From the NCBI RefSeq assembly GCF_013179285.1, contig NZ_WVNW01000002.1, forward strand, positions 620,001 through 684,000: a stretch of 64,000 nt of DNA, read 5' to 3'. Position numbers and translations under genes: made by a program. Shown here one piece after another: positions 62,661 through 64,000 of the stretch; position 1 is the first letter of the stretch; each line of letters starts with the position of its first letter. Under the pieces are notes generated by a model. The model had not been told where the DNA came from. It saw nothing but the letters and a program-made list of their open reading frames with translations, and made no database searches. The stretch comes from Roseobacter sp. HKCCD6576-2 (lineage in GTDB: Bacteria > Pseudomonadota > Alphaproteobacteria > Rhodobacterales > Rhodobacteraceae).

Positions 62661-64000
62661 TCACAACCAATCCCGCTCTTCCATGTGCCTTCTCAAATTC
62701 AAACGGTAGGCTTTCAAACGCTTCAACACCTCGCCCCATAGATCAGCTTTGGTTTTGGTGGAAACCACCTGACCGCCCAGACTTGTGTTAACTATACCGA
62801 ACCGGCGCAATTTCGGGCCCAGTTCCCATTCATAACGGTCTGGCAGGTCCATTATTGCGAAACCAAATTCCTCGCATGCCTCACGCGCCTTATCGGACCA
62901 CGCGAAGGCTTCCTCGCCGCCCTCGCGATCACCTAACTTGAACCGATCCTTTCCGATGGCCTTGAGCTCGCTTCGAAGCGCCATTAACGCATCAACTTCT
63001 GTTGCAAAAAAAGACTTGTCGATCTCCTGCTCCGCCGCAAACCAAGCTCCTAGCTCGTCGGTCAACAGCCCCATCAGACGAGCGGAGGCGAGCAGCCCCG
63101 CCGCATCTCCGGCAGTGGCCAGCCGATACAACTCAGTAACGGCACCTGCCGTATTCAGATCATCAGCGAGTGCATCAATGACTACGGCAGAAGCGCTGGC
63201 GGCAGGTTCAGTTCCGGCTGTCAGCGTTCGCCACTTGCGCAAGGTAGCCTGGGCCTCCTTCGCCTTCTTTTCGGTCCAGTCCATTGGCTTGCGGTAATGG
63301 GTGTGTAGGAACACAAAGCGGATCACCTCGCCCGGCACACCCTGATCCAACAGGTCCCGCACGGTGAAGAAATTGCCCAAGCTTTTGGACATCTTCTTGC
63401 CCTCGACCTGCAACATCTCATTATGCATCCAGACCTTTGCGAACCCGCCGCCCGGATGGGCGCAGCACGATTGCGCGATCTCGTTTTCATGGTGCGGGAA
63501 TTGCAGATCAATCCCGCCGCCATGGATGTCGAAACTCTCGCCCAACAGCTCATAAGACATGGCCGAGCATTCGATATGCCAGCCCGGTCGCCCCCGACCC
63601 CAAGGGCTGTCCCAACCAGGCAAATCCTCGGTCGACGGCTTCCAAAGCACGAAATCCATCGGGTCTTCTTTGTAGGGCGCCACCTCAACCCGCGCGCCCG
63701 CGATCATGTCATCGACTGATCGGCCCGACAGCGCGCCATAGGCCTCGTAGGACCGCACCCGGAAGAGCACATGGCCCTCAGCTTCATAGGCATGGCCCTT
63801 GGCAACGAGATCCGCGATCATATCGACCATTTCCTGGATGTAATCGGTGGCACGCGGCATATGGGTCGGCTCCAACGTGCCGAGTGCGCCCATATCGTCG
63901 AGATACCAGCCAATCGTCTCTTCGGTGATCTCGGAAATCGGGCGCCCCGTCTCGGCGGCGCGGGCGTTGATCTTATCCTCCACGTCCGTGAAGTTCCGCA
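62661..64000 (-). CDS. cysS: Cysteinyl-tRNA synthetase (partial, N-terminus beyond the right edge)
   Basis: The sequence continues to the window edge in the frame ...[14 protein letters not shown]. The zinc/catalytic core [39 protein letters not shown] (Cys, His and Glu ligands), the KMSKS motif in [12 protein letters not shown] and a C-terminal helical region are present. The HIGH motif and first part of the protein lie beyond 64000. The start given by the first GTG inside the window is not the real start. About 446 residues are visible. Confidence 0.95.
   Translation of the reverse strand, partial: RNFTDVEDKINARAAETGRPISEITEETIGWYLDDMGALGTLEPTHMPRATDYIQEMVDMIADLVAKGHAYEAEGHVLFRVRSYEAYGALSGRSVDDMIAGARVEVAPYKEDPMDFVLWKPSTEDLPGWDSPWGRGRPGWHIECSAMSYELLGESFDIHGGGIDLQFPHHENEIAQSCCAHPGGGFAKVWMHNEMLQVEGKKMSKSLGNFFTVRDLLDQGVPGEVIRFVFLHTHYRKPMDWTEKKAKEAQATLRKWRTLTAGTEPAASASAVVIDALADDLNTAGAVTELYRLATAGDAAGLLASARLMGLLTDELGAWFAAEQEIDKSFFATEVDALMALRSELKAIGKDRFKLGDREGGEEAFAWSDKAREACEEFGFAIMDLPDRYEWELGPKLRRFGIVNTSLGGQVVSTKTKADLWGEVLKRLKAYRLNLRRHMEERDWL

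Overview
The window is alphaproteobacterial and most likely from the Rhodobacterales (Roseobacter/Rhodobacteraceae type). The evidence is the high GC content, an iscR-suf operon containing a cysteine-poor IscR, recA next to a CckA-type hybrid kinase, a zwf-pgl-pgi Entner-Doudoroff operon, an alphaproteobacterial GTTC-N7-GTTC SOS box at recA, and a metF-like / pterin-methyltransferase / RamA-like corrinoid-activator operon of a kind known in roseobacters. Assignments come from reading motifs and family resemblance; no database search was run.

Region 1 (1 to about 12,078) is the right end of an integrated conjugative element or genomic island. It starts inside a trb (P-type T4SS) operon: trbF tail, trbG, trbI and a DUF2274 gene. 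Cargo follows: an MFS exporter / SnoaL-like / LysR operon divergent from a second LysR gene, two GNAT acetyltransferases, and a MATE pump divergent from a third LysR gene that is followed by an NmrA-like gene and another SnoaL-like gene. The island ends at the 3' end of an intact tRNA-Arg(CCG). No integrase is visible inside the window. A decayed second copy of the tRNA 5' half lies 179 bp further right.

Region 2 (12,380 to 22,936) is the Fe-S assembly locus read leftwards: iscR, an unknown gene, a NifS/IscS-like desulfurase, sufB, two tandem FkbM methyltransferases, a YbjQ-like gene, sufC, sufD, two small YIP1-like membrane proteins, sufS. A probable Irr (ICE) box lies upstream of iscR.

Region 3 (22,937 to 45,145) holds core and accessory genes: an alpha/beta hydrolase, a large Ig-repeat autotransporter, icd, an SMR transporter, a DUF3179 protein, a class II glutamine amidotransferase, an Lrp regulator, a YitT-like protein, a DUF1330 protein, alaS, recA, cckA, an rsmB-like gene, guaB, rlmE and a ppx/gppA gene.

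Region 4 (45,382 to 64,000) starts with a four-gene one-carbon/corrinoid operon, two of whose proteins end in Gly/Arg-rich tails. It continues with a membrane protein, tRNA-Gly(CCC), pgi-pgl-zwf behind a CceR-like operator, an agmatinase-family gene, an HNH nuclease, a VOC protein, an esterase with alkA, an MFS transporter, a squalene-synthase-like gene with a methyltransferase, cimA, and the 3' part of cysS, which runs off the right edge.

The most interesting leads are: duplicated LysR operators with matched spacing (9,261 and 10,121); a roughly 61-bp direct repeat flanking that cargo block (7,671 and 11,691); the truncated tRNA-Arg copy; an ICE-like box inside the desulfurase gene; a 23-bp identical leader element in front of two unrelated genes (43,875 and 58,008); the R/G tails of the corrinoid operon; and a hairpin-rich gap between recA and cckA. 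No CRISPR array, phage module or recognisable complete defence system was seen.
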